6,176 nt of DNA. It comes from Thermosaccharophagus gerlachensis (GTDB taxonomy: Bacteria > Armatimonadota > Fervidibacteria > Fervidibacterales > Thermosaccharophagaceae). A program made the translations under genes and the position numbers. The stretch is taken from the NCBI GenBank assembly GCA_041538025.1, contig JBGOEV010000075.1, positions 1 to 6,176 of the forward strand. The letters run 5' to 3'. The notes under the pieces were generated by a model, which had not been told where the DNA came from, searched no databases, and saw only the letters and a program-made list of their open reading frames with translations. This document shows, piece after piece, positions 5,873-6,176 of this stretch (positions are counted from its first letter, which is position 1; every line of letters begins with the position of its first letter).

Positions 5873-6176
5873 GTGGCGAATATCGCTCGCTTTCCTGAGG
5901 GCTTTTTGTGGGGCGTGGCGACCGCTTCGTATCAAATTGAGGGGGCGTGGAACGAGGATGGGAAGGGTGTTTCTATCTGGGACACTTTCTCGCACACGCA
6001 AGGCAAGATTGCCGATGGCTCAACGGGCGATGTCGCTTGCGACCACTACCACCGATGGCGAGAGGACATCGCCTTGATGAAAGAACTCGGCGTCAAGGCT
6101 TATCGGTTCTCAATTGCATGGACGCGCATCATCCCGCAAGGCTCAGGTCCAGTTAACCCGAAAGGGCTTGACTTTT
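5873..6176 (+). CDS. Family 1 glycoside hydrolase, probable beta-glucosidase (3' truncated)
   Basis: Starting at GTG, 101 residues are visible before the window ends; family members are usually about 440-480 residues. Residues 11-25 (FLWGVATASYQIEGA) match the GH1 N-terminal signature exactly, including Q21, which binds the sugar in the -1 site, and E23. The following GAWNEDGKGVSIWDTFSH, DHYHRWREDIALMKELGVKAYRFSIAW and R-I-x-P segments are the first strands and helices of the GH1 TIM barrel. The two catalytic glutamates (NEP and ENG motifs) lie beyond the window. There is no signal peptide, so it should act in the cytoplasm, hydrolysing beta-glucosides or cello-oligosaccharides by a retaining mechanism. 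Its codon use is GC-richer than the GH2 gene just upstream. Beta-galactosidase, fucosidase or 6-phospho activity cannot be excluded without the rest of the gene. Confidence 0.95.
   Translation, partial: MANIARFPEGFLWGVATASYQIEGAWNEDGKGVSIWDTFSHTQGKIADGSTGDVACDHYHRWREDIALMKELGVKAYRFSIAWTRIIPQGSGPVNPKGLDF

Overview
This 6.2 kb window is a bacterial chromosome fragment with five protein genes, all on the + strand and tightly spaced; the longest gap is 78 bases. No RNA gene, insertion sequence, CRISPR array or phage feature is visible. Four of the five starts have a Shine-Dalgarno sequence, and start codons are ATG, GTG and TTG, which fits Bacteria. The gene content (a multihaem cytochrome beside three glycoside-hydrolase-type proteins) resembles gene-rich genomes of uncultured, often thermophilic, polysaccharide degraders such as Armatimonadota/Fervidibacteria. 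That placement is a guess from gene content, not a result.

Left part (1-1252), redox and nitrogen-stress theme: the C-terminal part of a hydroxylamine-oxidoreductase-like multihaem cytochrome c, cut by the window start with two CXXCH haem sites visible, followed 65 bases later by a hemerythrin (HHE) protein whose predicted iron ligands are four His and two Glu. Between them is a dense little intergenic region with a 12-bp palindrome, an imperfect hairpin/dyad and repeated TTGAGCAA words.

Middle part (1306-5794), secreted polysaccharide breakdown: a 705-residue exported protein with 13 Asp-box (BNR) motifs, predicted to be a double seven-bladed beta-propeller of GH74 (xyloglucanase) type, and, 16 bases downstream, a 784-residue exported family 2 glycoside hydrolase (beta-galactosidase/glucuronidase-like) with both catalytic glutamates and an extra C-terminal beta-sandwich. 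These two genes look clearly more AT-rich than their neighbours.

Right edge (5873-6176): the start of a cytoplasmic family 1 beta-glucosidase, cut by the window end. Together the three right-hand genes suggest a route in which a secreted propeller enzyme cuts a beta-glucan such as xyloglucan, GH2 trims side chains or ends, and GH1 hydrolyses imported oligosaccharides. No transporter, alpha-xylosidase or regulator is inside the window, so this pathway is inference. Nothing here is obviously a wholly new system; the most interesting points are the cytochrome/hemerythrin pairing with its possible operator, and the divergent GH74-like propeller.
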